Source: JBMNOZ01 sp050943335 (GTDB taxonomy: Bacteria; Bacillota; Desulfitobacteriia; Desulfitobacteriales; Syntrophobotulaceae). Taken from it: a DNA stretch of 64,000 nucleotides. The notes under the pieces were generated by a model. That model worked only from the letters and a program-made list of their open reading frames with translations, was not told the origin of the DNA and searched no databases. Below are positions 8,907 through 17,996 of this stretch, one piece after another. The stretch is from contig JBMNOZ010000001.1 of assembly GCA_050943335.1 (NCBI GenBank), positions 62,001 through 126,000 on the forward strand, written 5' to 3'. The stretch's first letter is position 1; every line of letters starts with the position of its first letter. The translations under genes were made by a program, and so were the position numbers.

Positions 8907-10585
8907 GTAAAATATACGGTGGAAGATATGAAATAGTAGATAAAATCGGTGCTGGCGGGATGGCCATTGTTTATAAAGCTAAAGATATTCTACTGAACCG
9001 CATTGTAGCTGTTAAGGTTTTAAGAGAACAGTTTACCAGTGATGAAGGGTTTGTTCGGCGGTTTCGCCGGGAGGCTCAATCCGCGGCCAGCTTGTCCCAT
9101 CATAATATTGTTTCTATTTTTGATGTCGGTAAAGACGGGGATGAAGAGTACATCGTTATGGAATACGTTAAGGGGCAAACTTTAAAAGATATTATTCGTG
9201 AACAGGCCCCTTTAAATAGCGACGAGGCTCTTAATATAGTGCGCCAAATTGCGGAAGCCTTGGCCCATGCTCATGCTAACCATATTGTGCATCGAGATAT
9301 TAAACCACAAAATATTTTGATTACTGATGACGGGCGAATAAAAGTTACTGATTTCGGGATAGCCAGAGCTGCTTCTTCAGCGACTCTAACTCATACCGGA
9401 GATATTGTAGGCTCGGTTCATTATTTATCGCCCGAGCAGGCTAAGGGAACTCCAATTAATGAACAATCAGATATCTATTCTCTAGGAATTATCCTTTATG
9501 AAATGGTCACCGGTAAGGTTCCCTTTGACGGGGATACTCCGATTACAATTGCCCTTAAACATGTTCAGGAGGAAATTACAGCCCCCGGAGAAATGGGGGT
9601 CGAAATAGCCCCTGAAATAGAGATTATTATTAGGAAAGCCCTCGCCAAATCCACTGAAGAGAGATATAAAAATGCTTTGGAATTGTTAGACGATTTGGAT
9701 AGAGTGCAAGCCGGCCAAACTATTTCGTATAATAAAAGACGGGTAGCGGATGAGGATAATTTTAAGACCCAAGTCCATAACGGAATGCGGGATCAGGTTT
9801 TGGCAGAGGAACAAAGGGATCTGGAGAAAACTAGCCATCAGGAAAGAAAGGATAAAAAGAAGCCCTGGAAAGCAATAATTGGGATAGGGGTAGTAATTAT
9901 TCTATTAGGTCTTGCTTTCGGATTATGGCGAATGTTTAATGTACCGGAAGTAAGGGTACCGGATTTAACAGGTTTAACCTTGGAACAAGCTGAGGCTGAG
10001 TTAAAAAGAGCAAACTTAATACTCGGGGATAACCCCAAGTATGAATTTAGCGATGAATTTGCACCTGATCTCATAATCGATCAGAGTTATAAACCGCACA
10101 CCTTGGTTAAAGCTGGAAGAGTGGTAGATGTTACTCTTAGCAAGGGTCCGGAATTTTTAGAAGTTCCTAATGTAATGATGGATAATTTAACGGAGGAAGA
10201 CGCTAAGAATGTTATCCGGGCTGCCGGTTTTGAAGGGGATATTATTGTCGAATATCGTAAAGATCCCTTTATTCCCCAAAATAGAGTTATTGATCAGGAT
10301 CCTAAGCCGGGATCATTGTGGCATAAGAGATCGGCGTTTAAATTGGTAGTGAGCAGTGGAAAAGAGTTTGTGATGGGTATAATGCCTGATGTTACCGCCT
10401 ACTATTCTTCCCAAGCCAAAGAAATCCTGGAAGCCCATGGTTATGTAGTGAGGGTAAAAACAGAGCCTTCTGAATTGTATCCTATAGATACCGTAATAAG
10501 AACAATACCTTTACCGGGCCAATCGGTGAAAGAGGGTTCGAAAGTGACGATTTTTGTCTCCAAGGGACCAGGGCCTCTGCCTTAG
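8903..10585 (+). CDS. prkC: PASTA-domain Ser/Thr protein kinase (PrkC/PknB)
   Basis: Membrane receptor kinase that senses muropeptides or lipid II. Cytosolic kinase domain (about residues 8-270) has the glycine loop IGAGGMAIVYKA, AVKVL lysine, HRDIKPQNI catalytic loop and DFGIAR; one transmembrane helix lies at about 323-345; three PASTA repeats follow (about 350-415, 418-485, 488-556). 560 residues. GTG start 8903 overlaps the PBP stop. As last gene of the FHA-PP2C-SEDS-PBP block it probably phosphorylates the FHA proteins; in Firmicutes relatives it also controls germination and cell-wall synthesis. Confidence 0.97.
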   Translation: MSKIYGGRYEIVDKIGAGGMAIVYKAKDILLNRIVAVKVLREQFTSDEGFVRRFRREAQSAASLSHHNIVSIFDVGKDGDEEYIVMEYVKGQTLKDIIREQAPLNSDEALNIVRQIAEALAHAHANHIVHRDIKPQNILITDDGRIKVTDFGIARAASSATLTHTGDIVGSVHYLSPEQAKGTPINEQSDIYSLGIILYEMVTGKVPFDGDTPITIALKHVQEEITAPGEMGVEIAPEIEIIIRKALAKSTEERYKNALELLDDLDRVQAGQTISYNKRRVADEDNFKTQVHNGMRDQVLAEEQRDLEKTSHQERKDKKKPWKAIIGIGVVIILLGLAFGLWRMFNVPEVRVPDLTGLTLEQAEAELKRANLILGDNPKYEFSDEFAPDLIIDQSYKPHTLVKAGRVVDVTLSKGPEFLEVPNVMMDNLTEEDAKNVIRAAGFEGDIIVEYRKDPFIPQNRVIDQDPKPGSLWHKRSAFKLVVSSGKEFVMGIMPDVTAYYSSQAKEILEAHGYVVRVKTEPSELYPIDTVIRTIPLPGQSVKEGSKVTIFVSKGPGPLP

Positions 10586-10663
10586 GAAAAGACAGGGTGT
10601 TTAAAAAGAACATTAACCAGAAATCAATATTTAGCATTTAGGGGAGGGAAATAGGACGGCCAG

Positions 10664-11536
10664 ATGTTGATTCAGGGCACATTGATGAAAGGATACGGCG
10701 GCTTTTATTATGTCTTCGCTGAGGACCGAGTATGGGAATGTTCCCTACGCGGTCGTTTTCGTGTCCGAAATCAGGATTTTATTCCTGGTGATAGGGTCTT
10801 AATTCTTCCAGAAACAGAGACTAAGGCCACGATCGAAAAAGTTTTAGAACGTCAAAACGTTCTTTGGCGGCCTCAGGTCGCGAATATTGATCAGGCTTTG
10901 TTAATTTTCGCCCGAAAGACTCCGGATCCTGATTACGGCCTTTTAGATAGGCTTATCATTCAAGCGGAAAGTGTAGGAATAGATGTTTCCATGGTTTTTA
11001 CAAAAGTTGATTTAGTGGAAAACCGGGAAGACCCGAGGGTTGAGTATTATAATTCGATAGGTTACGGAGTTTTAAATGTTTCCAATAAGACAAAAGAGGG
11101 GATTGAAGAGGTTAGGGAGTTAATACAAGGACGAACCTCGGTTCTGGCTGGTCCTTCCGGCGTTGGAAAATCCAGTTTAATAAATTCCTTAGAACCCGGG
11201 AAAAAATTAAAAACCGGGAAAGTTAGCGAAAAAATAGGCCGAGGAAGGCATACTACCAGGCATGTCGAACTAATATCTGTAAGCGGAGCCCTTGTGGTAG
11301 ATACCCCGGGATTTTCTTCCCTAGCTCTGCCGGCTATTAAAAGCTCGGAATTGAAAAACTATTTCCGGGAATTTGCAGAATATAGCGACCTCTGTCGTTA
11401 TAAAAGCTGTTTGCACGCTAAGGAGCCGGACTGCGGGGTAAAAGAAGCTTTGAATAATAAGCGGATTCTCGCTTCCCGTTATCAAAACTATCTTCAGTTT
11501 TTAGATGAAGTGATTCAAAGAGAAAGGAAATACTGA
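10664..11536 (+). CDS. rsgA: Ribosome small-subunit maturation GTPase RsgA
   Basis: Circularly permuted GTPase acting late in 30S assembly. An N-terminal OB domain is followed by the GTPase with permuted order: TKVDL (G4, near residue 117) before GPSGVGKSS (P-loop, near 162) and DTPGFSS. A C-terminal zinc knuckle (CRYKSC near 244, then H and C in CLHAKEPDC) binds rRNA. 290 residues. ATG 10664 lies 79 bases after prkC, preserving the Bacillus order prkC-rsgA-rpe-thiN. Confidence 0.97.
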   Translation: MLIQGTLMKGYGGFYYVFAEDRVWECSLRGRFRVRNQDFIPGDRVLILPETETKATIEKVLERQNVLWRPQVANIDQALLIFARKTPDPDYGLLDRLIIQAESVGIDVSMVFTKVDLVENREDPRVEYYNSIGYGVLNVSNKTKEGIEEVRELIQGRTSVLAGPSGVGKSSLINSLEPGKKLKTGKVSEKIGRGRHTTRHVELISVSGALVVDTPGFSSLALPAIKSSELKNYFREFAEYSDLCRYKSCLHAKEPDCGVKEALNNKRILASRYQNYLQFLDEVIQRERKY

Positions 11537-11539
11537 TCT

Positions 11540-12214
11540 ATGGCGATTACAATTGCTCCCTCTATTCTGTCTGCTGACTTTGCCAGATTAGGGGAAGAAG
11601 TTAAATTGATTGAAGAAGCCGGGGCAGATATTTTGCATATTGATGTTATGGACGGGCATTTTGTCCCCAATATTTCCATAGGCCCCCCGGTGATAAAATC
11701 TCTTCGCAAAGTCAGCTCTTTGGAATTTGATGTTCATTTGATGATTGAAAACCCGGAAAGGTACATTGAGGCCTTTGCTGAGGCTGGAGCGGACCATATT
11801 ACTGTTAGTATTGAGGCCACGGGACATGTGCACCGGGTTGTGCAACAAATTAAATCTTTGGGTTTAAGTGCGGGGGTGGCTTTAAATCCAGCTACCTCCT
11901 TAGATGTGCTTACCTATATTCTTCAAGATTTGGATTTGGTGTTATTAATGACGGTCAACCCTGGATTTGGGGGACAGTCTTTTATTCAAGGGGTATTGCC
12001 AAAGATCGTGGCCTTGTCAGAGATCCTCAAAGGCGTGAACCCCTTATGCAGGATTGAAGTGGATGGAGGAATAAATGAGGAGACGGCCAGACTGGTCAGC
12101 AGGGCAGGGGCCGAAATATTGGTTGCTGGTTCGGCTATTTTCGCTTCCTCCGACCCCGCTAAAGCAATGCAGGATATCTTAAAGGCTGCCCGGGAAGAGC
12201 TGCAGAAGCGGTGA
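11540..12214 (+). CDS. rpe: Ribulose-phosphate 3-epimerase
   Basis: TIM-barrel enzyme interconverting ribulose-5-P and xylulose-5-P in the pentose phosphate pathway. Active-site landmarks: SILSADFA, the HIDVMDGHFVPNIS loop with the metal and catalytic residues, DVHLM, MTVNPGFGGQ and EVDGGIN. 224 residues, usual size. It starts 3 bases after the rsgA stop. Confidence 0.97.
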   Translation: MAITIAPSILSADFARLGEEVKLIEEAGADILHIDVMDGHFVPNISIGPPVIKSLRKVSSLEFDVHLMIENPERYIEAFAEAGADHITVSIEATGHVHRVVQQIKSLGLSAGVALNPATSLDVLTYILQDLDLVLLMTVNPGFGGQSFIQGVLPKIVALSEILKGVNPLCRIEVDGGINEETARLVSRAGAEILVAGSAIFASSDPAKAMQDILKAAREELQKR

Positions 12215-12218
12215 TAAG

Positions 12219-12875
12219 ATGATGAAAATCGCGGTAATAGCTGGGGGGATATGGGATTTAGAGTGGGGGCGGAAAGAATTAGCTAAAAATATTGATTTTG
12301 TAGTTGGTGTTGATGGGGGAGCTAACCACGCTGTGGCCGCCGGTCGGATTCCCGATATCCTTATCGGGGACTTAGATTCTGTTAAGCCTGATGTTTTAGC
12401 GCTCTGTAAAGAACATGGCGCTCAGGTTTTGAAATATCCTAGGGAAAAGGATCAGACTGATTTAGAACTGGCTTTGACTTATGTTCAAAGATATTTAGAA
12501 GATTTGGGAAAACCGGAGGGGGAAATTCTTCTCTTTGCCGCCACCGGGAAAAGATTGGACCATTTGCTCGGTAATATTGCCGTCGTGCTTGGTTTTACCG
12601 AGAAGCAGAAAAGAATTCTACTGGTGGAAAAGACCTATAGGGCTTGGGTGATGCTCCCAGGAGAAGAGTTTATTAACGGCGAAGAAGGCCAACTGTTATC
12701 AATACTGCCCTTAACAGAAGAGGCCGTTGTTTATTCTCGGGGTTTATATTATGAATTGAACGGGGAAAGGCTTATACACAGTGCTGCTCGTGGGATAAGC
12801 AACGTATTTAAAGAAAACCGGGTGGAACTTAAAGTAGCAAAAGGAAAAATTTTAGTTGTTCTAAATCAAAATTAA
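12219..12875 (+). CDS. thiN: Thiamine pyrophosphokinase
   Basis: Transfers pyrophosphate from ATP to thiamine. 218 residues, with the family pieces VGVDGGANHA, IGDLDS, EKDQTDLELAL and ATGKRLDHLLGN. It ends the fmt-thiN operon, followed at once by a bidirectional terminator hairpin. The small spoVM gene that follows thiN in Bacillus was not seen here. Confidence 0.95.
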   Translation: MMKIAVIAGGIWDLEWGRKELAKNIDFVVGVDGGANHAVAAGRIPDILIGDLDSVKPDVLALCKEHGAQVLKYPREKDQTDLELALTYVQRYLEDLGKPEGEILLFAATGKRLDHLLGNIAVVLGFTEKQKRILLVEKTYRAWVMLPGEEFINGEEGQLLSILPLTEEAVVYSRGLYYELNGERLIHSAARGISNVFKENRVELKVAKGKILVVLNQN

Positions 12876-12912
12876 ACGAACCCCGGTTTTTAAAGCCGGA
12901 GTCCGTTTGCAA
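12875..12912. terminator. Bidirectional hairpin terminator between thiN and rpmB
   Basis: Inverted repeat around CCGG...CCGG: left arm AACGAACCCCGG (12875-12886), right arm CCGGAGTCCGTT (12896-12907), mostly paired. It lies between the convergent genes thiN (+) and rpmB (-), so it probably ends both transcripts; the U-tract is modest on either side. Confidence 0.6.
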
Positions 12913-12957
12913 GGTAATTTTTAAGTTTTTTGATTCTAAGGAATGTTATAAAATTAC

Positions 12958-13149
12958 TTATAGAGCACGTTGGACTTTACCCGAACGCAGGCATCTAGTA
13001 CAAACCTTAATGTGGGTGGGAGTACCATTTACGATAGCACGTACACGCTGGAGGTTGGGTTTCCAGGTACGTTTAGTACGAATATGGGAGTGACTGATTT
13101 TCATGCCAGTCGATACTCCTTTATTGCAAACAGCACAGACATTAGCCAT
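12958..13149 (-). CDS. rpmB: 50S ribosomal protein L28
   Basis: 63 residues, the four-cysteine (zinc-binding) form of L28: CAVC near the N-terminus and CTRC near the C-terminus. A strong GGAGGT site precedes the ATG on the minus strand. It is convergent with thiN and divergent from the Asp23-like gene, the same local layout as rpmB/yloU/yloV in Bacillus. Confidence 0.97.
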   Translation of the reverse strand: MANVCAVCNKGVSTGMKISHSHIRTKRTWKPNLQRVRAIVNGTPTHIKVCTRCLRSGKVQRAL

Positions 13150-13189
13150 GATTTACTACCTCCTTTACTCCCCGAAATTGCACTTTATA

Positions 13190-13218
13190 AGTTTAGCAGA
13201 ACTCCTTTAAAATGGCAA
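13190..13218 (-). promoter_or_regulatory. Putative sigma-A promoter of rpmB
   Basis: On the minus strand TTGCCA (13213-13218) is followed after 17 bases by TAAACT (13190-13195). This would give a leader of about 35 bases before rpmB. The -10 box matches only 4 of 6, so the call is tentative. The rest of the 235-base rpmB/asp23 intergenic region shows nothing else I can name. Confidence 0.4.
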
Positions 13219-13384
13219 GCGTTTGGAATGTATTTGACTAAAACCTATATAGTATATTATCCTATTTGTAAATAATTTATTGGAAGACATAATTGCTCAA
13301 AACAGTTGAAAAACAATTACTTAGAGGATAAAAGAATAACCCCTTTTATACCTTTTAGGCGAGAGTGAAAGTGAGGTTTCGCGT

Positions 13385-13741
13385 ATGGGGAGATTAATGG
13401 AAACCAAACTAGGAAAAGTGGACATCAGTGAGGAAGTAATTGCTACTATTGCGGGAGCAGCAGCAATTGAATGTTATGGTTTAGTCGGTATGGCTTCCCG
13501 CAAATTATCTGATGGGGTTTCAGGATTGTTGAAAAGAGAAAACCTTTCTAAAGGAGTCATTGTCACTTTCAATGAGAACATTATAGTTATTGACTTGAAT
13601 ATCATAGTAGGGTACGGTGTTAAAATTTCGGAAGTTGCGGCCAATGTTATGGATAGGGTTCGCTATACAGTTGAAACTATGACGGGTTTAAAGGTTGCAG
13701 AAGTGAATGTAAATGTCCAGGGCGTGAGATTTCTAGAATAA
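13385..13741 (+). CDS. Asp23/Gls24 (DUF322) family protein, YloU-like
   Basis: 118-residue cytosolic protein of the Asp23/Gls24 envelope-stress family, which in staphylococci lies at the membrane. Typical beginning GKVDISEEVIATIAGAAA and ending VNVNVQGVRF. ATG 13385 follows GTGAGG with 8-base spacing. Directly upstream of fakA as in most Firmicutes; its precise role is unknown. Confidence 0.93.
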   Translation: MGRLMETKLGKVDISEEVIATIAGAAAIECYGLVGMASRKLSDGVSGLLKRENLSKGVIVTFNENIIVIDLNIIVGYGVKISEVAANVMDRVRYTVETMTGLKVAEVNVNVQGVRFLE

Positions 13742-13788
13742 TTAGAAATATTTTAAACAAAACCCTTTAATGAGTAGGAGGATATATT

Positions 13789-15477
13789 TTGAGAACGGAG
13801 ACCGCCTCAAAAGCCAGAATAGATGGCCCTTTGTTTAAACTAATGTTAGGTCAAGGGACACAACAATTAGAAAAACATAAAAAGGAAATAGATGCTTTAA
13901 ATGTTTTTCCTGTTCCTGACGGGGATACTGGGAATAATATGAATTTAACCCTTCGAGCGGCTTACCTGGCGGCCGAAGCTGTAGAGGAGAACTCTATTTA
14001 TGAGGTTGCCGCGGCTTGCTCAACAGGTTCTTTGATGGGAGCCCGGGGTAATTCGGGAGTCATTCTCTCCCAAATTTTGCGAGGGATTGCCAGGGGTTTG
14101 GAAGGACTGAAAGAGGCCAATGCCCTGCAGTTTGCCCATGCTTTGCAGAACGGTGTTGATACCGCTTATAGAGCTGTTATGAAACCTGTGGAAGGGACAA
14201 TCTTAACAGTGGCCCGGGAAACGGCCAAAGGGGCTTTGAATAAAGCGAAAAGCGGTGAAACCGCGGTTTTAGAAGTTTTGAAGGCTGGTTATGAAAGAGG
14301 AGAACGGGCTTTAGCTCGGACCCCGGATATGTTGCCGGTTCTTAAACAGGCCGGAGTAGTTGACGCTGGGGGAAAAGGTTTTTTAGTAATTCTTAAGAGT
14401 TGGATTCTGACTTTAGAGGGCAGTTTACCGGAATCAGAGCCGGTTTTTAAGAGTCAGGAGCCCAGCCCTCAGACAGTTTCTGGAATTGCGGAAATTGATA
14501 GTCTGGAGTATCCGTATTGCACTGAATTTTTGATTAAAGGTCAAAATCTTGAGCTGGAGACAATTAAACAAGCTTTGCAGGACAAGGGAGATTCGCTTTT
14601 AGTAGTTGGGACTGAGGAAGTGGTAAAAGTCCACATTCATACTAAGAATCCCGGTTTGATCCTTGATTATGCCGTTGGTCACGGGACCTTATATGAAATA
14701 CAAATTCATAATATGTTGGCCCAAAACGAGGCTGCCGCTCATCAAGCCAAAGAGGAGAATGGTAGTCCGGAAGCGGAGCCAGAAACTAGTGAATCCACGG
14801 AAATAGAAGCGGATTTAAAGGACTACGGAGTTGTAGCGGTCGCTATGGGTGAGGGCATTGCGGAGATTTTTAAAAGTTTAGGGGTGGATGAAGTAGTTAA
14901 CGGTGGGCAAACCATGAACCCTAGTACCCAGGATTTGGCTGATGCGGTCTTAAAAGTGCCGGCGCGTAATGTCATGGTTTTACCGAACAACAGCAATATA
15001 ATTCTGACTGCCAATCAAATAAAAGAAGTGGTTAACGGCAGAAATGTATATGTTATTCCTACAAAATCTGTTCCCCAGGCAATTTCTGCTCTCTTAGCCT
15101 TTAATACGGACAAACTCCCGCAGGAAAACTTTGACAATATGTCCGAAGCGATTAAACAGGTTGTTTATGGTGAGGTAACTTATGCGGTTCGGGATTCCCA
15201 GTTTGGAGAGTTGGATATTTCGGCTGGTGATATTTTGGGATTGGTTAACAATAAAATTTCAACCAGCGGGACAGATATCTTAGAAGTGGCCAAAGAAGTT
15301 TTAGAAACAATGGCCTGGCGAGAAAAAGATATTGTCACTATTTTTTACGGTGAGGATACAACGGAGGAAGATGTTGAACTTCTTTCTGCTTGGTTGGAAA
15401 AAGAGAACCCGGATATTGAGGTCGAGGTTTACGACGGTAAACAGCCTTTATACTATTATATTATTGGTGTTGAGTAA
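13789..15477 (+). CDS. fakA: DAK2/DhaL-domain fatty acid kinase subunit FakA (YloV)
   Basis: 562 residues: an N-terminal DhaL nucleotide-binding domain (about 10-205, with NVFPVPDGDTGNNMNLTL and GARGNSGVILSQ), a central linker and a C-terminal DegV-like domain (from about 340). It phosphorylates fatty acids held by a FakB protein; no fakB gene is in the window. TTG start 13789 is set by AGGAGGA at 13776-13782. Its stop overlaps the recG start (TAATG). Confidence 0.94.
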   Translation: MRTETASKARIDGPLFKLMLGQGTQQLEKHKKEIDALNVFPVPDGDTGNNMNLTLRAAYLAAEAVEENSIYEVAAACSTGSLMGARGNSGVILSQILRGIARGLEGLKEANALQFAHALQNGVDTAYRAVMKPVEGTILTVARETAKGALNKAKSGETAVLEVLKAGYERGERALARTPDMLPVLKQAGVVDAGGKGFLVILKSWILTLEGSLPESEPVFKSQEPSPQTVSGIAEIDSLEYPYCTEFLIKGQNLELETIKQALQDKGDSLLVVGTEEVVKVHIHTKNPGLILDYAVGHGTLYEIQIHNMLAQNEAAAHQAKEENGSPEAEPETSESTEIEADLKDYGVVAVAMGEGIAEIFKSLGVDEVVNGGQTMNPSTQDLADAVLKVPARNVMVLPNNSNIILTANQIKEVVNGRNVYVIPTKSVPQAISALLAFNTDKLPQENFDNMSEAIKQVVYGEVTYAVRDSQFGELDISAGDILGLVNNKISTSGTDILEVAKEVLETMAWREKDIVTIFYGEDTTEEDVELLSAWLEKENPDIEVEVYDGKQPLYYYIIGVE

Positions 15478-17765
15478 TGGAAAACATGATTCCCGGCTTG
15501 CTGAAAGCTTTGCGGGCTGAGGAAAAGCAAGGTTATATTAATACGGGAGCTTTGGGAGGGTTCAGTTTTTTTTTGAGTGAGGCTCTCCCTTTTTTAAAAG
15601 AGTGTCTCCCGGCGGAAGAGTTTGAGGAATTGAGAATGGCCGTCTCGGAATATAGGTATTCCGCTCCCCAACAAAGACGAAGGCTCCATTCCACAATCAA
15701 AAAACATCTGGAAAGCTTAAATATTAAGAAACCTTCTTCTTTACATAAAAATAACAAAAATATTGGTCCTCAAAACTTGCAATACCTTAAGGGAGTAGGT
15801 CCCCGAAGAGCAAAATTATTGGCTAAACTGGATCTTAAAACTGTAGAAGATCTTTTGCGGTACTGGCCGCGCCGATACGAAGTTCGGACCAAACGAAAAA
15901 TTGAGGATTTAAGAGATAATGAATTAGCAACCGTAAGTGGTTTAGTCACTGGGAGTCAAGTCAGTACCGGCAGAATAAAAGTTGTAAAATTAAAAATTGA
16001 ACAAGAAGGGCGGAGTATCTTTGCGATTTGGTTCAACCAAACCCATATTCCTAAGCAATTCCCGATTGGAACTGAAGTGGTGGTTTTGGGGAAGGTTCGC
16101 TGGAATAAACGAATTCCGGAGATTCATGTTTTCGAGATTAGCAAGGGCGGTAGTGAGGGCCCGGAAGAGGAAATAGTCCCCGTTTACTCAGAAACTAAAG
16201 GACTAAATTCTAAAACGATTCGTGCTCTTGTAAGAAATGCCCTTCCGGAGATAGACAAATACTTTAGGGAATACTTGCCTCCCGGAGAGCAGGAGCTCCT
16301 AAAACGTCAATTGGCTTGTAAAGAGTTACATTTTCCTTCTTCGCTTCAAACTATGGAAAAAGCACGCGAAAGAATGGTCATAGAAGAGATTCTTTTTCTG
16401 CAATTGGCTTTTGCTCTTTTGCGCCAGCCTCGAGAACAAAAGGCGGCGTTCTGTTTAAATAAAGGTCAGAAATTAGTAGACAGATTTCTCTCTACTCTTT
16501 CCTTTGAATTAACCGCAGCCCAAAAACGAGTGATCGCGGAGATCTTTAGAGACCTGGCTGATAACAGGAAACCCATGGCTCGCTTATTACAGGGAGATGT
16601 AGGTTCAGGGAAAACCGTCGTTGCTATGGCAGCCCTTTTACAAACAGTCGGTTCCGGTTACCAAGCAGCAATGATGGCCCCCACAGAGGTTTTGGCCCGG
16701 CAGCATTACCAAGTGCTCAGCAAGGCTTTTCGTCCGTTGGGTGTTGAGGTTGTGCTTTTGACCGGAGCTCAAAGAAAAAAAGAACGGGAACAAATCCTGG
16801 ATCGAATCTTACGGGGAGAGGCTCAAATTGTGACTGGAACTCAGGCTCTTATTCAAGAGACAGTACGTTTTAAGTCCTTGGGTTTTGTGGTGACGGACGA
16901 ACAACATCGTTTTGGGGTTCGGCAAAGGACTTTGCTTCAGGACAAAGGGGAAAATCCCCATGTTCTAGTGATGACTGCCACCCCTATTCCCAGGACCCTA
17001 GCTTTAACGCTCTATGGGGATCTCCAGCTCTCGGTTCTTGATGAAATGCCCCCGGGCCGGAAACCGGTTATAACTAGGAAGTTGACTGCTCGCCATCGTT
17101 CGGGACTGGAAAAGTTTCTCGAACACCATCTTAAGCGCGGTACGCAGGTTTACGTCGTATGTCCTTTATTAAAAGAAACAGAAAACTCCGATCTGCTATC
17201 TGCTACTGAAACGGCGGAGCGTTTGCAAAAACGTTTTCCGACGTTTAAGATCGCTTTATTACACGGAGGGATGAAAAGTCAAGACAAAGAGGAGATTATG
17301 CTGCGCTTTCGCCAAGGAGAGATTAATATCCTTGTCGCTACTACTGTTGTTGAAGTAGGGGTGGATGTTCCTAACGCTTCAATTATGGTGATCGAAGGTG
17401 CGGAACGTTTTGGGTTAGCCCAGCTTCATCAGCTTAGGGGCAGGGTGGGGCGAGGCGAGAAACAATCTTACTGTTTTTTAGTTAGTGACGCGACAAATAG
17501 CACTCGCTTAGAAATCCTGTGTCAGACCGAGGATGGGTTTAAAATTGCCGAAGAAGATTTAAAAATCAGGGGGCCAGGAGAGCTATTAGGTCTAAAACAG
17601 CATGGGCTACCGGAACTAAAACTTACGGATTTAAGCAGGGATGGAGTTTTGGTGGAAAGGGCCTATAACTTATCTCAAAAAGCTTTAGCAGAGCCCGAAA
17701 AATATGAGCTTTTGTTTCAGGAAGTCAAACGTTTCTTTTCGGGAGTTAAAGTCGGAATCAATTAA
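15477..17765 (+). CDS. recG: ATP-dependent DNA helicase RecG
   Basis: Branch-migrating helicase that remodels stalled forks and Holliday junctions. After an N-terminal extension of about 95 residues come a wedge/OB domain and the helicase core: Walker A GDVGSGKT near residue 371, DEQHRFG (motif II) near 473, TATPIPRTLAL, and RGRVGRGEKQSY. 762 residues. The gene starts 1 base inside fakA's stop, so translation is coupled. Confidence 0.97.
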   Translation: MENMIPGLLKALRAEEKQGYINTGALGGFSFFLSEALPFLKECLPAEEFEELRMAVSEYRYSAPQQRRRLHSTIKKHLESLNIKKPSSLHKNNKNIGPQNLQYLKGVGPRRAKLLAKLDLKTVEDLLRYWPRRYEVRTKRKIEDLRDNELATVSGLVTGSQVSTGRIKVVKLKIEQEGRSIFAIWFNQTHIPKQFPIGTEVVVLGKVRWNKRIPEIHVFEISKGGSEGPEEEIVPVYSETKGLNSKTIRALVRNALPEIDKYFREYLPPGEQELLKRQLACKELHFPSSLQTMEKARERMVIEEILFLQLAFALLRQPREQKAAFCLNKGQKLVDRFLSTLSFELTAAQKRVIAEIFRDLADNRKPMARLLQGDVGSGKTVVAMAALLQTVGSGYQAAMMAPTEVLARQHYQVLSKAFRPLGVEVVLLTGAQRKKEREQILDRILRGEAQIVTGTQALIQETVRFKSLGFVVTDEQHRFGVRQRTLLQDKGENPHVLVMTATPIPRTLALTLYGDLQLSVLDEMPPGRKPVITRKLTARHRSGLEKFLEHHLKRGTQVYVVCPLLKETENSDLLSATETAERLQKRFPTFKIALLHGGMKSQDKEEIMLRFRQGEINILVATTVVEVGVDVPNASIMVIEGAERFGLAQLHQLRGRVGRGEKQSYCFLVSDATNSTRLEILCQTEDGFKIAEEDLKIRGPGELLGLKQHGLPELKLTDLSRDGVLVERAYNLSQKALAEPEKYELLFQEVKRFFSGVKVGIN

Positions 17766-17782
17766 TTATCCAGGGTTTTACA

Positions 17783-17813
17783 AGTATTTTTTTGGCCTCT
17801 AAGGATGATACTA
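17783..17813 (+). promoter_or_regulatory. Possible sigma-G-like promoter of the mini-SASP gene
   Basis: AGTATT (17783-17788), an 18-base spacer and GATACTA (17807-17813). Compared with the forespore consensus CATAMTA the -10 differs by one base, and the spacing equals that of the near-perfect sigma-G promoter upstream of gpr in this window. The -35 is weak. Confidence 0.35.
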
Positions 17814-17839
17814 TGCCTAGATCAACTAGGAGGTAGTAT
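17808..17839 (+). promoter_or_regulatory. Inverted repeat enclosing the ribosome binding site of the 37-residue gene
   Basis: ATACTA (17808-17813) pairs with TAGTAT (17834-17839), and CCTAG (17816-17820) with CTAGG (17826-17830), loop ATCAA. The only good Shine-Dalgarno, AGGAGG (17828-17833), lies in the 3' arm, so the folded RNA would hide it. If transcription starts at the promoter proposed at 17783-17813, most of the 5' arm would be absent from that transcript, leaving the site open; read-through RNA from recG would be closed. Confidence 0.45.
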
Positions 17840-17845
17840 AGTATT

Positions 17846-17959
17846 ATGGCCAAGAAAAACTCCGAAAAAATGAAAGAAATTGAGAACACGAAATATGAAA
17901 CTGCTCAAGAAATGGGCATTCCCCAAACTAAAAAGAAAAAGAAGAAAAAGAAAACATAG
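17846..17959 (+). CDS. 37-residue SASP-like protein (possible mini small acid-soluble spore protein)
   Basis: Encodes 37 residues beginning MAKKNSEKMKEIENTKYETA and ending in a run of about eight lysines plus threonine. The segment TKYETAQEMGI resembles the GPR-cleavage region of alpha/beta SASPs, where K-Y-E-I/T-A-x-E-x-G is typical, but the second conserved SASP half is replaced by the lysine tail. It stands alone, with AGGAGG 12 bases before ATG and a strong terminator after the stop; gpr, which encodes the SASP protease, is 3 kb away. It could instead be an unrelated basic peptide. Confidence 0.6.
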   Translation: MAKKNSEKMKEIENTKYETAQEMGIPQTKKKKKKKKT

Positions 17960-17962
17960 AGA

Positions 17963-17994
17963 AGAGGGACGGTGGTTTAAATCACCGTCCCTCT
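17963..17994. terminator. Strong bidirectional terminator
   Basis: Perfect 12-bp stem AGAGGGACGGTG (17963-17974) / CACCGTCCCTCT (17983-17994) with an 8-base loop. T-rich sequence follows on both strands. It serves the SASP-like gene (+) and the P-type ATPase (-), whose stop codon is only 3 bases away. Confidence 0.9.
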
Positions 17995-17996
17995 GT

